Source: Bryum argenteum
Taxonomy: Eukaryota; Streptophyta; Bryopsida; Bryales; Bryaceae
NCBI GenBank assembly: GCA_037043015.1
Contig: CM073322.1
Coordinates: 598,101-662,100, forward strand
Direction: 5' to 3'
Length of the DNA: 64,000 bases
Positions 46,352-59,074 of the stretch are shown here, piece after piece. The stretch's first letter is position 1, and each line of letters opens with the position of its first letter. A program made the translations under genes and the position numbers. The notes beneath the pieces are model-generated. The model was not told the DNA's origin and did not search any database. It worked only from the letters and a program-made list of their open reading frames with translations.

Positions 46352-46491
46352 GTTGAAACTAGTGTAGGGCTCACTTCTAGAAGGGTTAGAAGTACTCTAG
46401 TACTCACCTTTAGAAGGGATGACACTAGTATAGGATTTACCTCTAGAAGGGTTGACACTAGTATAGAGCTCATTTCTAGAAGGGTTTACAA
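46352..46491. repeat. Tandem repeat, about 35-45 bp, four units
   Basis: Units contain variants of gacactagtatagg, tcacttctagaagggtt and their continuations, repeated four times with drift. Non-coding. Confidence 0.7.
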
Positions 46492-46751
46492 ATAGTGGTG
46501 TTACGATCCATTTACATACATCAAATTCCTGCATAAAGAACCTTAGAGTGTAAAAGCAAATTCTTCAACAATTTCAAGAATCTTCCTCCATCAATTGAAA
46601 TTAGCTTTGTGGGTAGGGAACCATCCGCAATGACATGTTATGGACACTCTTTGTGTATAGCTATTGGTTTTGTCTTAGTCCTTGTACTACTAACCTCTAA
46701 CCTAGCCCAAACATGTGTCTAACCTAGACATCAAAGGAAGCTTTTGTAAAA

Positions 46752-47017
46752 CTAACCCCTAAAGATCCTTGATGCAAAATCATCCATATTACAAAAAATG
46801 ACCATTTTCTACATCACGCCATACACAACTCAACCTCAACATTATGCAAAATACCAAACATAAAATCCTAAGGTTAGCTTACCATCTCACTTACACGTGG
46901 AATTTAAATTATTGCTCATTCTTCATTTGTGTGATTATAACGGTCAAAATTCTCTCATATTTTTTCCTTGCAAGAACTCCAAAAAGCCATTTCCACTTTC
47001 TTGAATTTTAGCGATTG
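46752..47017. mobile_element. TTAA-type MITE, subfamily A2, eroded
   Basis: Starts cTAA-cccctaaagatccttgatg and ends ttcttgaattttagcg-aTTGA, a decayed version of the 16.0 kb element. Length (266 bp) and internal blocks (catttgtgtgattataacgg) agree. Confidence 0.65.
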
Positions 47018-49368
47018 ACTTTACACTAATATGATAGAATCCCTTTATTTTGTGTACAAAAACAACATACCCCTTTCAAATTACCCTTAAATTGCAAGGT
47101 AAAGTAATAAAAGTAATAAGTTAGGTAAGAATCTTGAAGGGTGTTGTTGTTTTTACCATGTAAAAATAACTAAAAAAAAGTTACCCAAATCTTGATCTGA
47201 AGATCCTCACTGCTACTTTAAGAAAATGGGTCCTTATAAAAAAGAACAAGGCTTCATGCAAACAATTTAGTATTAATATTCACTAATAAAAGCATAACAA
47301 TAAGATAATAAGAATGCAAAAATATAGTGAATAGTGTGGGTATCATACTGTGTTTATCAACAATCACATGTGATACAGAAGTCAAGTACTCATGGATAAG
47401 CCATCTGCACGAGGTTATTAAGGCTACCGAGGATTTATTTTTATTTTTATTAAATTTTAATACTGCTTTTTATTAGTGAAAAAGAAGGAAAAAGAAATAC
47501 TGATTTAGTGTTGATGAACAATTAGTTTGTCAAATGATGTCATTCATTCTAACAAGTATTTTTAGGACATTGTTGAGTTGTGTGTCTCTTACGTTTTCAA
47601 GTCCTCAAGTGTGTGTTTTATATTTGAATTTGTACTCTTTTAGTGTAAGGTGAAGTTTTTCCATTCTATAAGGTGTTATGAGGAGTGTAATTGTAAAAAC
47701 TAGCATTAAGGGCGGGTTTACACGTGGAGTTGAGGCCATTTTTAGGGGTTGGGGTCATGGAATAGAGCTTCTACATTGGTTGGGGAGGTAAAAGCTAGCC
47801 CCATTGGGTTTACACTAAGAGGTGGGGCTGAGAATATCTGAGTATTGTCTTCTTACACATATTTCTTTTTATTTTAGGGGCAAGAGGCAACGGCGAAGGA
47901 TCAGGTACGGTGATTGGCGCTGGTCGGAAAACGTTTACGTGGCTTGGTAGTTGGCCGGCGAGAAGTAAGAGGCGCTTGATGCCGAAAGCCCGACTCTACC
48001 GGCCTAGTGAGCACAACGCAAAGTGCATGGATTCCGAGGGGGCCGAACCAAATGTGGTCACTAGCGATGCACAAAACATCTCCACCACCAATCCTCGGTG
48101 AACTTTATGTTCAACAAAGACTTACTATCAGTATCACCATGTAAAATATCAACCGTTGGATTTGTACCGTTTGTGAGATCATAACATTCAAAGTTGGTGC
48201 AAAAAAAAAAAAATGGGTGTATCTCAGGAGACATTGTCTTTATAGTGCAAAGGATGACTTGAAGATTTTCACAAATAAACGTTTTTCAAAAAAACTAAAC
48301 AAAAAATAAATAGTGAAAAGATCTCATTTTAAAAAGATTTGAAGAATCAACAATAGTGAAAAGAAAATCAATCAAACTTTATTTACAATAGTGAAGGGCT
48401 GAAGGCATAGGACAAAATTATGGGTTCATTTTACAAATCCTACATATCAAAATGCATAATTTGGAGATTCATTACATGTGACATTTTTATAAGAACTTGG
48501 GAGTGCTTGGTGATGATAATCTACTTGACCTTGAAATTCTCAAAATTGCTCTTAAAATTTATAAGATAGGAATTTAACATTCAAATACTACCGCACCTAC
48601 TTCATAGGAGATGCTACCTACATCAATAGTTTTAGCCTCAAGAGGTTATTTTTAATACTTCAACTATAGTGATCAAAACCCCAAAATTCCAATTTTGGGT
48701 TTTAAAAGAATTAACTACTTACCATCATCGCATCTGACGCATCCTAGCACTTACATTGTAAGTGACTATTTGTAAGAGCACAACGCTTAGTAAAGGTGAC
48801 ATATAAGTATTCTTGCTACTTTTGAATATTCTCACCACTTTTCAATACTCTTGCCAATGCATTCAATTGTTTACTTGTGTGAAGAGGTCAAAATATAATT
48901 TTCCTATATAATTGCTAACACCATATGGGATTCATATTTGCAAATAGCTACATGTTAAATATAAGGCTCGTTCTCATGGCATTCTCATAGCAATGTACTT
49001 CCAAATCAGTGCCTATGTCCACATGTGATCTCATTGATCTTTTGTTAACATCTTCCAAGTATATGGCCTCTCTCTTTAGCATCAACTATGTCTAAAATAT
49101 TGACATTGTCTCAATTAAAATCCCAATTGTTTTGCTCTTTTGATGCACCAAAAACTATAATCTCAAAGCATTTTATTCTTCTATATTATACTTTCTGTAA
49201 TCCTTAGTGGTACTCTTGTTTAGATGCCTCAAATCTATCTTGGCTTTATAGTCTATACATACGAGTGATTCTCTTGTTTACTTGAATCTGCAAATTGGAG
49301 TGAATATCATATTGTATGCGATGCAATGATGATATTTTGTTAGAAGTCCCACCGTTGGTTTTATGATC
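47018..49368. other. Intergenic with traces of degraded elements
   Basis: No gene supported. A GC-rich patch at 47880-48100 contains a 63-codon frame of no recognisable family. At 48140-48205 there is an isolated copy of the TTAA-family internal block (caaccgttggatttgtaccg, then gtgagatcataacattcaaa), probably a remnant of one more element whose ends are lost. Confidence 0.4.
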
Positions 49369-50331
49369 TTAACCCTTAAACGCCCACGATGTCGAAAAAC
49401 GACATTTGGGATGTACATCGAGAAACTTTGAAGAGCCATATCTTCTTCATCCGAGGTCCGTTTTGGATGAAATCACTTGGGTTAGGTTTCAAATCAAGTC
49501 TAGTTTGTGTTGTAAAATTTGCAAGCCCATAAAATTAAGTATGAATTAATGGAATGCACTTTAGTGAAAACAGCTCTTGTTTTTGGGTTTCCAAGCATGG
49601 GGCGTGTATTACCATTGCAAGCCAATTATGTGAAATTAAAAATAGTTTTTCATGATTTTTTTTTTCATGGTCATGATCTTAAGGTGATTCTTAACAACTT
49701 TGTAGTGAGAAGTTTTTTGATCCAAATGATTTTGCTATTGGATTTGCAATGATGTTTTGTCAACAGAAAAAGTGAGAAAATGGATGATATTTGAGGAGCT
49801 ATATCTCCCTCATCCACCGTTGGATTTCAACTTAATTTTTTGGGATGGCCTCCAATTAGAGTCTAGTCTAAGTGATAGAAACCTTAACAAGATCAAAGAT
49901 GTTTTGAAGATAAGGCATGAAATTGAATGCAAAGGGTCTAGTTTTGGACTATTTTTCCTTTGTAAAATATTTGGTAGTTTTTACCATTGCATGGCTTTTA
50001 TTTGAGCCAAGAAATTTTTTTGATGAATTTTTTTTGAGTAAAAGACTTATTAAGATGAAGGTGAACATCTTTCTAGTTGGTGATTTTTTCATTGCAATAG
50101 GTATATTGGTAGCATTTCCACCTCAAAAAGAAAATGATGAAATTTTGCAGTTTGTTTTTTATATTAATATGTTATGATCTCCCGAACTATAAGGCCTCGT
50201 GACTCAAATTTTGGTCCACTTACAAGTTTGTACGGTTGAGATCTTAATAGCTTCTCTTGATTTTCATCTATGACAATTTCTATGGAAATGTGCTTTTCCG
50301 CTAAAAATAGGCTCGGGCGTTTAGGGGTTAA
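49369..50331 (+). mobile_element. TTAA-flanked element D, 963 bp
   Basis: TTAA-cccttaaacgcccacg at the left and ctcgggcgtttagggg-TTAA at the right. The end sequence resembles subfamily C, but the 950-bp interior is different and matches diverged stretches at 16.6, 21.5, 52.7 and 57.7 kb. Short frames inside (50-85 codons) are not conserved between copies, so it is non-coding or long dead. Confidence 0.8.
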
Positions 50332-51510
50332 AGCACAAGCATAGAAGGATACATTCAACTAATTCTGAAGCAGGCAAGTTGTTCATACCAACCTGAAAAA
50401 TAATGTGAAAATCTTCTATATTCCTTATCTAAAAATCTAAATCCATCACTCAATAAAATAAGACTATTTAACTCATGTGCACCAACAAATCTCTTCATTA
50501 TGGTTGATATTCTTCCAAGGATGCACATCTCGTTCAAAAGCGGCAGTTGTCATCTTGCGATCGATACGAATCTCTCCAAAATAATTTGATGCGGGAAATT
50601 AATGTCAAATCCGGCCACGGGATATAGTACCCACATAATCATGTCTACAACAAACAAAGACATTCCTTAGAAATAAGTCAAAGCAAGCAATGGTACGCCA
50701 TACATACTCTTTTCTCGTCCATGAAGGTCAATGGCCGACGATATTAGTCAACTACATTTTCCCGTTCTCAAAGTCAATATCGCACTAGTAAAAAAATCGA
50801 TCGAACCCAAATCTGGGATTGCGTCTATTTAAAAAAAGTCCGTCCTTCAACTGATAAAACCGCCTCGAGTCCACACAACGCGATAAGTTGACCCCATGGA
50901 TGTTTCGACACATACATCGCGATGTCAAAAAAATCACCGATATGGGGGTCATGGATACCATGGATACCTCAAACCCTAAATTTGCCTTTGAACCTACTTC
51001 AGCACGTTTTGAGGGGGAGGTCCGGGGTACGAATAGCCATGAAGAAGTTCGGGGAAGTTTCCTAGAAAGTGTGTGTTCCTTATGTTAAGGGTCAGACCCC
51101 CCCTAAAATAAAAATCAATAGGAAAATCCATGGTACCAATCAGAATCTGCGGTTTTCCCTATTTTTTCATGGTATCTTCTAGAGGTTCACCTTTTAATAC
51201 AAAGTGTAACCGGTCTTTTTGGTTTTTACTTTGATTTGAAACTAATCTTAGAACTTTTTGTTTAGATTTTTATCATGTGGTTGGTGATTACTCATCGGTT
51301 GGAAAGATTTGTGTGCAGGATTTTCACTTACTGTATCAATATTAACTTTTATTAGGTTGGGACTATTTGGCAACTATTAGCACAAATATCATTATAGTTG
51401 AATATTTTTTATTATTGTTATGTTTTTGGAACCATCAATGTATCAAGTAATAGAATCATGAACCTAAGTAGCTAAGTACTTGACGGAAAAGAACTTCTGT
51501 GACATAAGGT
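50332..51510. other. Intergenic, nothing recognised
   Basis: A 66-codon frame at 50888-51088 lacks any recognisable feature. No repeats or RNA genes seen. Confidence 0.4.
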
Positions 51511-51788
51511 AGGCAGTCCTAAAAGCGCTCTGTACCCAAAAGCGATCTGTACCTCATTTGTAGATTGTGAAAATATAGATGTACATCATTTGTATATAAC
51601 GCATTTGGGTCAAATCTTACTTAGCACTTTGGAATTTTGTATAAAATTCACAAATGCGAATTACATGTTGCAAATTTTTGCAATCCTCCCGAAAACCTAT
51701 TTCGAATGTGGTCATAATTTTATTTTGAATTTAGTAGTGCTAAAAATAGGTCAGATCTCTTAAGGTGGTGCTTTTAGGACAGTCCACC
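51511..51788. mobile_element. MITE with GTCCTAAAAGC-type ends, copy 2
   Basis: The left end is ggcagtcctaaaagcgc; the right end on the other strand is ggactgtcctaaaagcacca. It is the inverted counterpart of 12629-12912 over nearly its full length (278 bp). The better-preserved ends here define the family. Confidence 0.8.
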
Positions 51789-52699
51789 ATAGTTGTGTTT
51801 TTTGTGATATAGTGTTTGGTGGAAAAGTATTAAATGGGATATTTCAATTGACAAGGTAATGGCGACTCACACTTAGTAGCTATGGAAGTTGGGTAGCAAT
51901 CGGCAAGTGGAGGTAAGAAGATTGTTCACATAAGGAGAGGTTACAACAAGTTATGGTAGTGAATTGGGCATAATATTTGCAAGAAACAATAGTGATTGTG
52001 GTAGTGTGGAAATATAGAAGGAGGTGTTTTATAAAGAGGTAAGGTAGGGTAAAGCATGTTACTTTCTGATATGAAAATTTGGAGGAAAGTTAGAATTGAT
52101 ATGCCATCCCATATGATGCTAGCTTTATACTGATGTTGAAGCTCCTCCTTGCACACCATAATAACTCTATTGTGAAGCTAAAGTTAGACATGATATACAA
52201 AGTGATTGCATCCCTTTCTAGTTAAACATTGTGCTAATATTTGCCGAGCCACCCGTGTCATTGAGATGATTGGCATGTTATCATCTCAAAGGGCTTTAGA
52301 GTACCCACACAACAAGGTTCAAATTTTAGATGACTTTATTTATTTATATTATCTGACATTGAGAATCATTTTGTATCTTTGTAGAGCAGACATGGTCCGT
52401 TGTGAGTGACAAGAGAAACATGTTTCTTGAGTATTGCTACAAAAGTGAAAAGCATAACCTCTCAATAACATTGGTGTAGATATATATCAATTTGAATAAA
52501 AAGGTGAAACTTTGAAAACTATAAATTTTCACTCACAATATTTGTTGAATTGCATCCAAAATCAAACCAAATTTGTGTGATAAGAACCACATATCCATTC
52601 AAGTGTGTGAGTTTATTGCAAGCATCATTGTGGAGGCACCCATTGTGCAAAGACTTAGAACATTGAAGTATATTTTACCACTGCAAGATTAGTTTTTTG
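51789..52699. other. Intergenic; possible SINE scrap
   Basis: At about 52289-52320 (aaagggctttagagtaccca, then cacaacaaggtt) there is a short resemblance to the SINE body. Otherwise nothing is recognised. Confidence 0.35.
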
Positions 52700-53345
52700 T
52701 GATCCTTTCACAAAAGCACATCTATAAGATGAAGCCTTCCAACTTTCTAGTTTGAAGTTTTATGATTGGAGCAGTTCTAGTTTTAGATTTGTGATGATGT
52801 TTATACACTGGATTTTTTTATCATAAAACATGTAATCCTTATCTCCCTCATCCACCAATTGCTTTCAACTATTCTTTGGTGGATTAAATTTTGAACTTGA
52901 ATCTAATTTTTGTAGTAGAAATATAAACTCAATCTAAGATGTGAAGGAGGTGTAACATTCATTATAGTGCGATGGTCTAGTTGAAGACTTTTCTTTCTTT
53001 GTAATTTTTGTGGCAATTGTCACCGTTGCAAGGCTGATATTTAAGGCAAGGACTTTTAAGGATGATTGATTTTGGTACAAGATTATTTCTGAGATGAAGG
53101 TGCAATTTTTTCTAAATGGAGATTAGTAGCATTCCTACTCCGAATTCAAAAATGATCAAGATTTTTGAGCACTTACACACTATGATCACGCAATCTTTGA
53201 GGCCTTATGACTCTCAAATTAATTGACATGACTCACAATAAGTCTATAGCAACGTTTTATTATTGACGTCAAGATAACCTACCCTCGATTAGATTTATGA
53301 TACTTGAAGATATATTTGCTTTATAGACTGAAATTAGACCGGTAT
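52700..53345 (+). mobile_element. Diverged relative of TTAA element D
   Basis: Matches 49690-50330 in the same orientation: agttttatgattggagcag, tatctccctcatccacca and aacgttttattattgacgtc-type segments occur in the same order. Ends decayed, moderate identity. Confidence 0.5.
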
Positions 53346-54109
53346 GCTTAGGGGCCAAGTTTTCCACTCCTCTATAATAGGTAAACATACAATACTAGAA
53401 AAATATCACTTTTAGATTGGTAATACATTTACCACATGAACTAGACTTGTATTGGAAATTATTTTGATTCATTTTGTCAAAAACAAACATTGGATAAATA
53501 AGCTTTAACTTATTTAGGTCTAAGGTTGTCATTTACAATGTTGACTTTGAACACTTCGCCACATTTTCACAGTGCTATATGTTACTTAATGATAGATATG
53601 ATTTTTTAACAACACAATGGATTAATTTAAGTTTATAATTTGCAAAACCCCGGCTTTATAATTGGGTAAGTTTCAACTTACCCCATAAATAAATTTTAGT
53701 AATCTTTATATGTCTGTAGGTCCTATGAGGACAAAAATCTTGTAGACGTATTCATAACTTACCTTGTAAAAATGGTTTATATAGCTCGCGGAGCACTTCA
53801 ATTCCTCTGCAAAAAAGAAAATACAACTTATTTCCAACTTGAAATATTACAATTTGATAGATGATGAGGAGTTCAAACATAAGACTTTGTGCACAAGTGT
53901 ATTTAAACAAGATAGATATTAGATCCATAGTTACGTCCCTCAAAGTAAGTCATAAAATCTCAACAATTCACCTTTCCTTAGTCCTTGAATGTTACAACCT
54001 AGCTTTAGCCATAAATACATTTTTAAGAAAAGTGTTGTAAACTTGTATTTAACAGATTGTGGACTTATTTCCAACTTATGGACTTTTTGCAACTAATGAA
54101 GAACCTTGG
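53346..54109. other. Intergenic, nothing recognised
   Basis: AT-rich, no supported gene. The piece at 54000-54050 (agccataaatacatttttaa) loosely resembles the start of the 57.7 kb D relative. Confidence 0.35.
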
Positions 54110-54345
54110 TTTTATCGGCGGCCGGCCGATACATCCCCACACCTGCAACTTTCAAAAGGTCATAACTAAGTCAATTTTTGTCCAGATCAAACATACGAGG
54201 TGTTTTTTGATATCTACATCTTTGTAGATATCAAAAAACACCTCATATGTTTAATTTGGACAAAAGTTGACTAAGTTATGACCTTTCAAAGATTATGGAT
54301 GGAGTCATAAGGTAATATCGGCGGACAACCGACATTATCTCTGGA
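54110..54345. repeat. Foldback repeat centred near 54220
   Basis: The left arm (aaggtcataactaagtcaat, gaggtgttttttgatatct) is mirrored by the right arm (agatatcaaaaaacacctca, gactaagttatgacctttca), with almost no loop. Weaker outer matches (atcggcggccggccgat with an inverted counterpart near 54315) extend it. Probably a MITE; no second copy in the window. Confidence 0.7.
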
Positions 54346-54667
54346 CTATGAATTTGTTCATAATTAGTTAAATATCAGTTTGTAGATGGAAACAAAGTTT
54401 AGTCATTCAAATCTCAATCATTCACCTTATTGTTGGTCATGTGGATCAAATCTGGATGTCATGATATCACGGCGTCATAGATTGTAATTTCACAACGTAT
54501 CAGTAATCAAAATAAACTCCAATTTTCATTATTTTTCCTTAAAAGTGAAAACGCTACTAACCAAGCTATTGCATTGAAAAAATCACTAAGAATTTTTTCA
54601 CCTTTATCTCAATAACAGTAACATAACATGTGTAGGGATCAAGGAAAAGAAGTTTTTAGGTGAAGCA

Positions 54668-54891
54668 CAAATTAGGGCAATGGTTCGTGGCAGCTACCAA
54701 GGAGGCACCCTAGAATCCGTGGGGACCTCCCAAGGCCGTTTTTGATAATTTTGAATTCAAATTTGAGGTCTGCGACCCCAAGTTACCCTTGGAAGCCTAA
54801 TCCTTGGCATTTAATGTCTATAAATCAAAAAATTACCCCTCCTCCATCCTCCTTGGTAGCTGCTACGAACGCTTACCCCACAAATTACGTA
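54668..54891. mobile_element. Inverted-repeat element around 54.8 kb
   Basis: The left part has gttcgtggcagctaccaagg and the right part, on the other strand, gttcgtagcagctaccaagg. The interior segment gtctgcgaccccaagttacc recurs inverted at about 15463-15480, linking this element to the GC-rich foldback at 15.3 kb. Confidence 0.5.
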
Positions 54892-55473
54892 TTTCTCCTT
54901 CACGAATTCTTTATTACATGTAGAGAAGAGATTTATCCATTATTCACCCAAAAGGATAGAAATTTGATATTTTTGGCAAATGATTCATAATCTCACGCTT
55001 GAATCACCATTACCCATGCAAAAGATAATCTTGTGGTAGACAAAAAAAGTACCAACATCCTCTCTAATGAACGCAAAATGTCAAAAGGAGGTGAGCGGAG
55101 TATCCAATGCAATACAAGTAAAAGGGGGTATCCAATACCACATAGGACAATTGACCACGTGATGACCCGCCACGTCAGCGTAACGTCCTCCAATCATAGC
55201 CATCCTAGGTGGCACAGGTGTCACACACGAGCTACCGACACTTGCTTGAAAAACGAGGGGGCCCTCGAGGGGGCGGGCACCCTGCCAGTGTCGTTTCCAA
55301 AGGATTCCATGCAGCTCTAGTACCTCTAGCAGGCTGGAGTCGCTTTTGCTGTAGGGAGAACCCCAGCCCACACAACAAACCTCTAACCCGACCAAGAGGG
55401 TCGACGTTCCCTGGATTACAGCTCGGCATAATTTCAAGTTTTACAATCTCTTCTCTCACATTTGACGTTCCTA
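54892..55473. other. Intergenic, GC-rich at 55.15-55.43 kb
   Basis: Frames are open in several phases on both strands because of the base composition; none resembles a protein family. No element ends seen. Confidence 0.35.
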
Positions 55474-56431
55474 TTAACCCTTAAACGCCCATGGGGTCTA
55501 AAACGGGCAGCCCAAAATTGAATCACAACATCTTTTGGACTTGGGCATCATGAATAGTTCACTTTTTGAACTCGGGCATCATGAATAGACCAATCAATGA
55601 TGAGCTTGCAACCTCCTACAAGGTTATGTACAACCCCAACCTACCTACCACAATCCTTTCAAACCACAAAAGCACTCATACAAATTTTGATTTGAATTGT
55701 AAAAATTCACTTTTTGAATACATCACAAGGAGGTGACCAGTTTGACATCAAAATATAAATGAAAAGTTGAGTACTGTGAGAGCTACAGAGAAGATCATGT
55801 TTGAATCAAGCCCCTCGGGCTTGCTTGCTTGGGCGTTTAACCCCTAAATTTCCTTAAAAACCGAAACGGTCTTTTGATGTTTTGGGCACCTTTAGTTTCT
55901 TAGTAAAAATGAATATTTTTGAGATATTTTTTGGAATTGTGTGAGTTACATTGCAAAGTAGGTGCCCCAAAAATTGCAAAGTCAAATTCCAATTTTTGAG
56001 TCTTCTAGGACGATCCTTGGGTTGCGAGCCGAGATGGGGCAGCTCAAATAAGTAACTTTTTTGATTTTTTTTTTTTTTGAAACATTTTCATTACTAAATC
56101 ACTACTCAAGTTTCAAATTGACTCAAGTCAAAAAGTTTACCAAGTTTACAAGGGCAGCCTCCAAAAATTTCAAAACCAATCTTCGCAATGCCCAAAAAAA
56201 CTTGGGAGACAAACTTTGAATGTTATAATCTCTCATATGGTAAACATCCAACGGTCAATGTTTTGAACAGTAATCAAGCATATTCTTAGGTACAAGATCT
56301 TACGGTTGGAAGTCCTAAAAAAGGAGAAGAAATTGGTCCACACCCCCAGGAGTGCTTAGAGGTGGAGAATCGCAGTTTTGAGTTTTCAAGCTCCCAAAAA
56401 ACACCAAGGAAATTTAAGGGTTAAGGGTTAA
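55474..56431. mobile_element. TTAA-flanked MITE, subfamily C, interrupted by a nested element
   Basis: Starts TTAA-cccttaaacgccc and matches 13804-14173 up to gggcgtTTAA at 55837-55840. There the second element (55837-56424) is inserted. The missing last bases of the C end, GGG-TTAA, reappear at 56425-56431 directly after the insert. The parts therefore add up to one C element split at the TTAA inside its own end. Confidence 0.9.
55837..56424. mobile_element. TTAA-flanked MITE, subfamily B, nested
   Basis: TTAA-cccctaaatttcctt at the left and aaggaaatttaaggg-TTAA at the right. It is 588 bp. The middle (gggttgcgagccgagatggg, caagggcagcctccaaaaa) matches one arm and the centre of the 894-bp foldback at 39.0 kb, but the second arm is unlike the first, so this copy is not a long palindrome. 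Confidence 0.85.
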
Positions 56432-57699
56432 CCAATGCAAGAGTGACTCATGGCGACCAATGTCCACCCTTTGAAGCCTTCTGCAGCCCCGCTCGTCGGC
56501 ACCCTGCTGGCTAGGTCGGCTCACGCGCTAGGCCCCGCAGCCCCCTTCGACACGCCGTACAAGCTTTCCCCTACCCGACTTAGCGAGTTGGGTTGGGCAT
56601 GCTCTAAGGATGTCTCCCCCCTTCACACAAGTGAAAACCATGACGAGACACTAAATGCAATCCGGGTTCTCCCTTGGAATTTCCAAATATAGATGGGGCT
56701 TACGAAAGGGTATCCGGTATTTATTTTTTGCAAATAAGCCCGTAAAATTCCATGGAGAGAGTCCTCAAAGGCAAAATCAGGGCGTATACCTCAAATTTCA
56801 AACAATATATTTCAAAAATAATAAAATAATCAGAAGGGGTTTTAATATGAATAAACAAAAAACTGGGTCCCCACCCCCTGGTCAACCCAGACTGGATTTA
56901 GTTCCCGGCCAAAGCATGTGCAATACTTGGAAGCCACGCACCTCTCATCATTAAACCCCTGTACAAGAAATCCAATGTTTAAAATCAAAGATCATGGGTT
57001 TTAGAGGTGGCCCTTGTGCCTTTGTTTTAAACCCTCATTGTCCTTTCCCCTCACTCATTGATGGAATTTGCTATTTCTTTGCTTGCATTCAAGATTTAGT
57101 CATGATTAATTACTCATGAGGATGGGACCCAATTTTACTTTTTTTTGAATGCTTGCATCTTAGGTTATACCATGTGTTGACAATGTTGGTAATTTGTACT
57201 TGTACTAGCATTTATAAATCCAAATAGTGTTTGTGTTCTATTATGATGATGATGCTTTTTCATATTCTTTGCGTTTAATTGATTTGGGAAATGCCTAAAG
57301 TGCTTAGGAAGTAAGAGATAATAAATCGGTTGGGGTCAAAGTCAAGAGACTATGCTTTGATACTTTGAGAGTAGGTTGTGTTTTATAAAAGTGGGTTAGA
57401 GGAACTTCTAACTTTCTCATATTTTTAATTCTTTGATTGAATCAATAAACTCTAATGTGGACATGCTTGAATTGTGAATGTCCGAGGTAATTGTTCACTC
57501 TAGAATTATATTGAATTTTTTAATTTAAGGAGAGAGAATGTATTTTATGTAAACATGTAGTACATGGATTGTTTTTTTGGTGATGTTGCACATGATAGTT
57601 CTTAAAGTCACACTACCTCCATCTCAAGTGAAGTGTGTTCATTGTTAAAAACGTTTGGTCTAACAAGCACATTGTCCTAATTACTGTATGTCTTAGTCT
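56432..57699. other. Intergenic; one element end at 56.6 kb
   Basis: A GC-rich piece at 56450-56610 closes with gagttgggttgggcatgctc, which matches the right end of the element at 59648-59978; the left partner was not found. No gene supported. Confidence 0.4.
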
Positions 57700-58340
57700 A
57701 TTTTTAGCCAAAAACACATTTTTACAAAAAGTGTCAACGATGAAAATGAAAATAAGGTATTAAGATCTCAACCGGACAAACTTGTGGTAGACTTGTTGTA
57801 GGTCATGTGGTTCAAAATTTGAGTCATTAGGCCTCATAGACTGCAAGATTGTAACATATTAGTACCCAAAAAGCATTACAAAAATTTCAATATTTTCATT
57901 AATGAAAATGAAACCACTAGTGAAAATGCTACCAAAAGACTTATTGCAATGAAAAAACTTCTAAAAACATAGATCATAATCTTCATCTCAATAACACCTT
58001 TACCCCAAAAGAAATTTATCAAAAAAATCATTGGTTCAGATAACAACCTTGCAATGGTGAAAAGTGCCAAAAACTTTACAAAGGAAAGATAGTCCAAAAC
58101 TAGACCCTTTGCTCCCAAATTCATGCCTTATCTTCAAAACATCTAAGATCTTGTCGAGATTTCTACCACTCAAGCAAGACTCTTATTAGGAACCATCCCA
58201 AAAAATAAAGATGGAATTGGCAATGGTGGATGAAGTAGATACAACTCCTCAAATAGCATCCATTTTTCACTTCTTTTGTTGACAAAAACATCATTGCAAA
58301 TTCAATAGCAAAAGTACTTGGATCAAGCAAAATCTAACTA
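57700..58340 (-). mobile_element. Diverged relative of TTAA element D
   Basis: The reverse complement matches 49690-50320: taagatctcaaccggacaaa, aaaatttgagtcattaggcc and acttcatccaccattgcc correspond to segments in the same order. Ends decayed. Confidence 0.6.
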
Positions 58341-59074
58341 GAAAGTTGTTGAGAATCAAACTAAGGTTATCATCATGGAAAAATATTCATTATATATATA
58401 TATCACATAATTGGTTTGCAATGGCAAAAATGAAATTGACATGTGTCTAAATTTACAATGTCCAGAATTGTCCAATTCATTTAAACGATGAGTAGGAGAA
58501 CCCGTTTAGGCTGTATGGCATAAATAAATCATTCTAAAATGGGCATTTGGCAATCATCATACTTGTATTGTATGGGTGTATTGTATGGTGCATTGAATTA
58601 CGTGGTTGGTTAACGACCACTTTAATTAATAAGAAATAAAATTAATAATAATAATAAAGGTAAAATATATAAAAGAAACTATGAGAAAAATAAATAAAAA
58701 TGGGCTCGATTTAAAACTTTACAAATACTAAGACTTGACATTGCACAATTTTCCACATACATCATGTGATAAGTTTAAGCAAGAAGTATATTATGAACCT
58801 TTCATATAGGTTGTCTAGAATAGCAAAAAGCTATTTTGGGTTTCTTGAATCTTTAACCATTTGACCGTACCCCAAGTGCAACTTCAATTTAGAGTTTTTC
58901 ATCAATTTACTTAATCTCTTGTTTTTTTTGATGGTGAACATATATTTTTGAATAACAAAGTCCCATTGAAATTCTAAACCAGTTATGAACCAAAGTAACA
59001 AACCGTCTGGCAAGGGTCTTTGTTTATTACCACTGTTTCATCTTTGAGCGAAGAACTTATCTCAAATACATCAG
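58341..59074. other. Intergenic, nothing recognised
   Basis: AT-rich, with a short tatatatata run near 58392. No gene or clear element. Confidence 0.4.

Noticed and set aside
54993-55484. Several frames of 66-118 codons on both strands
   Set aside because: They overlap in many phases in a GC-rich patch and show no family features.
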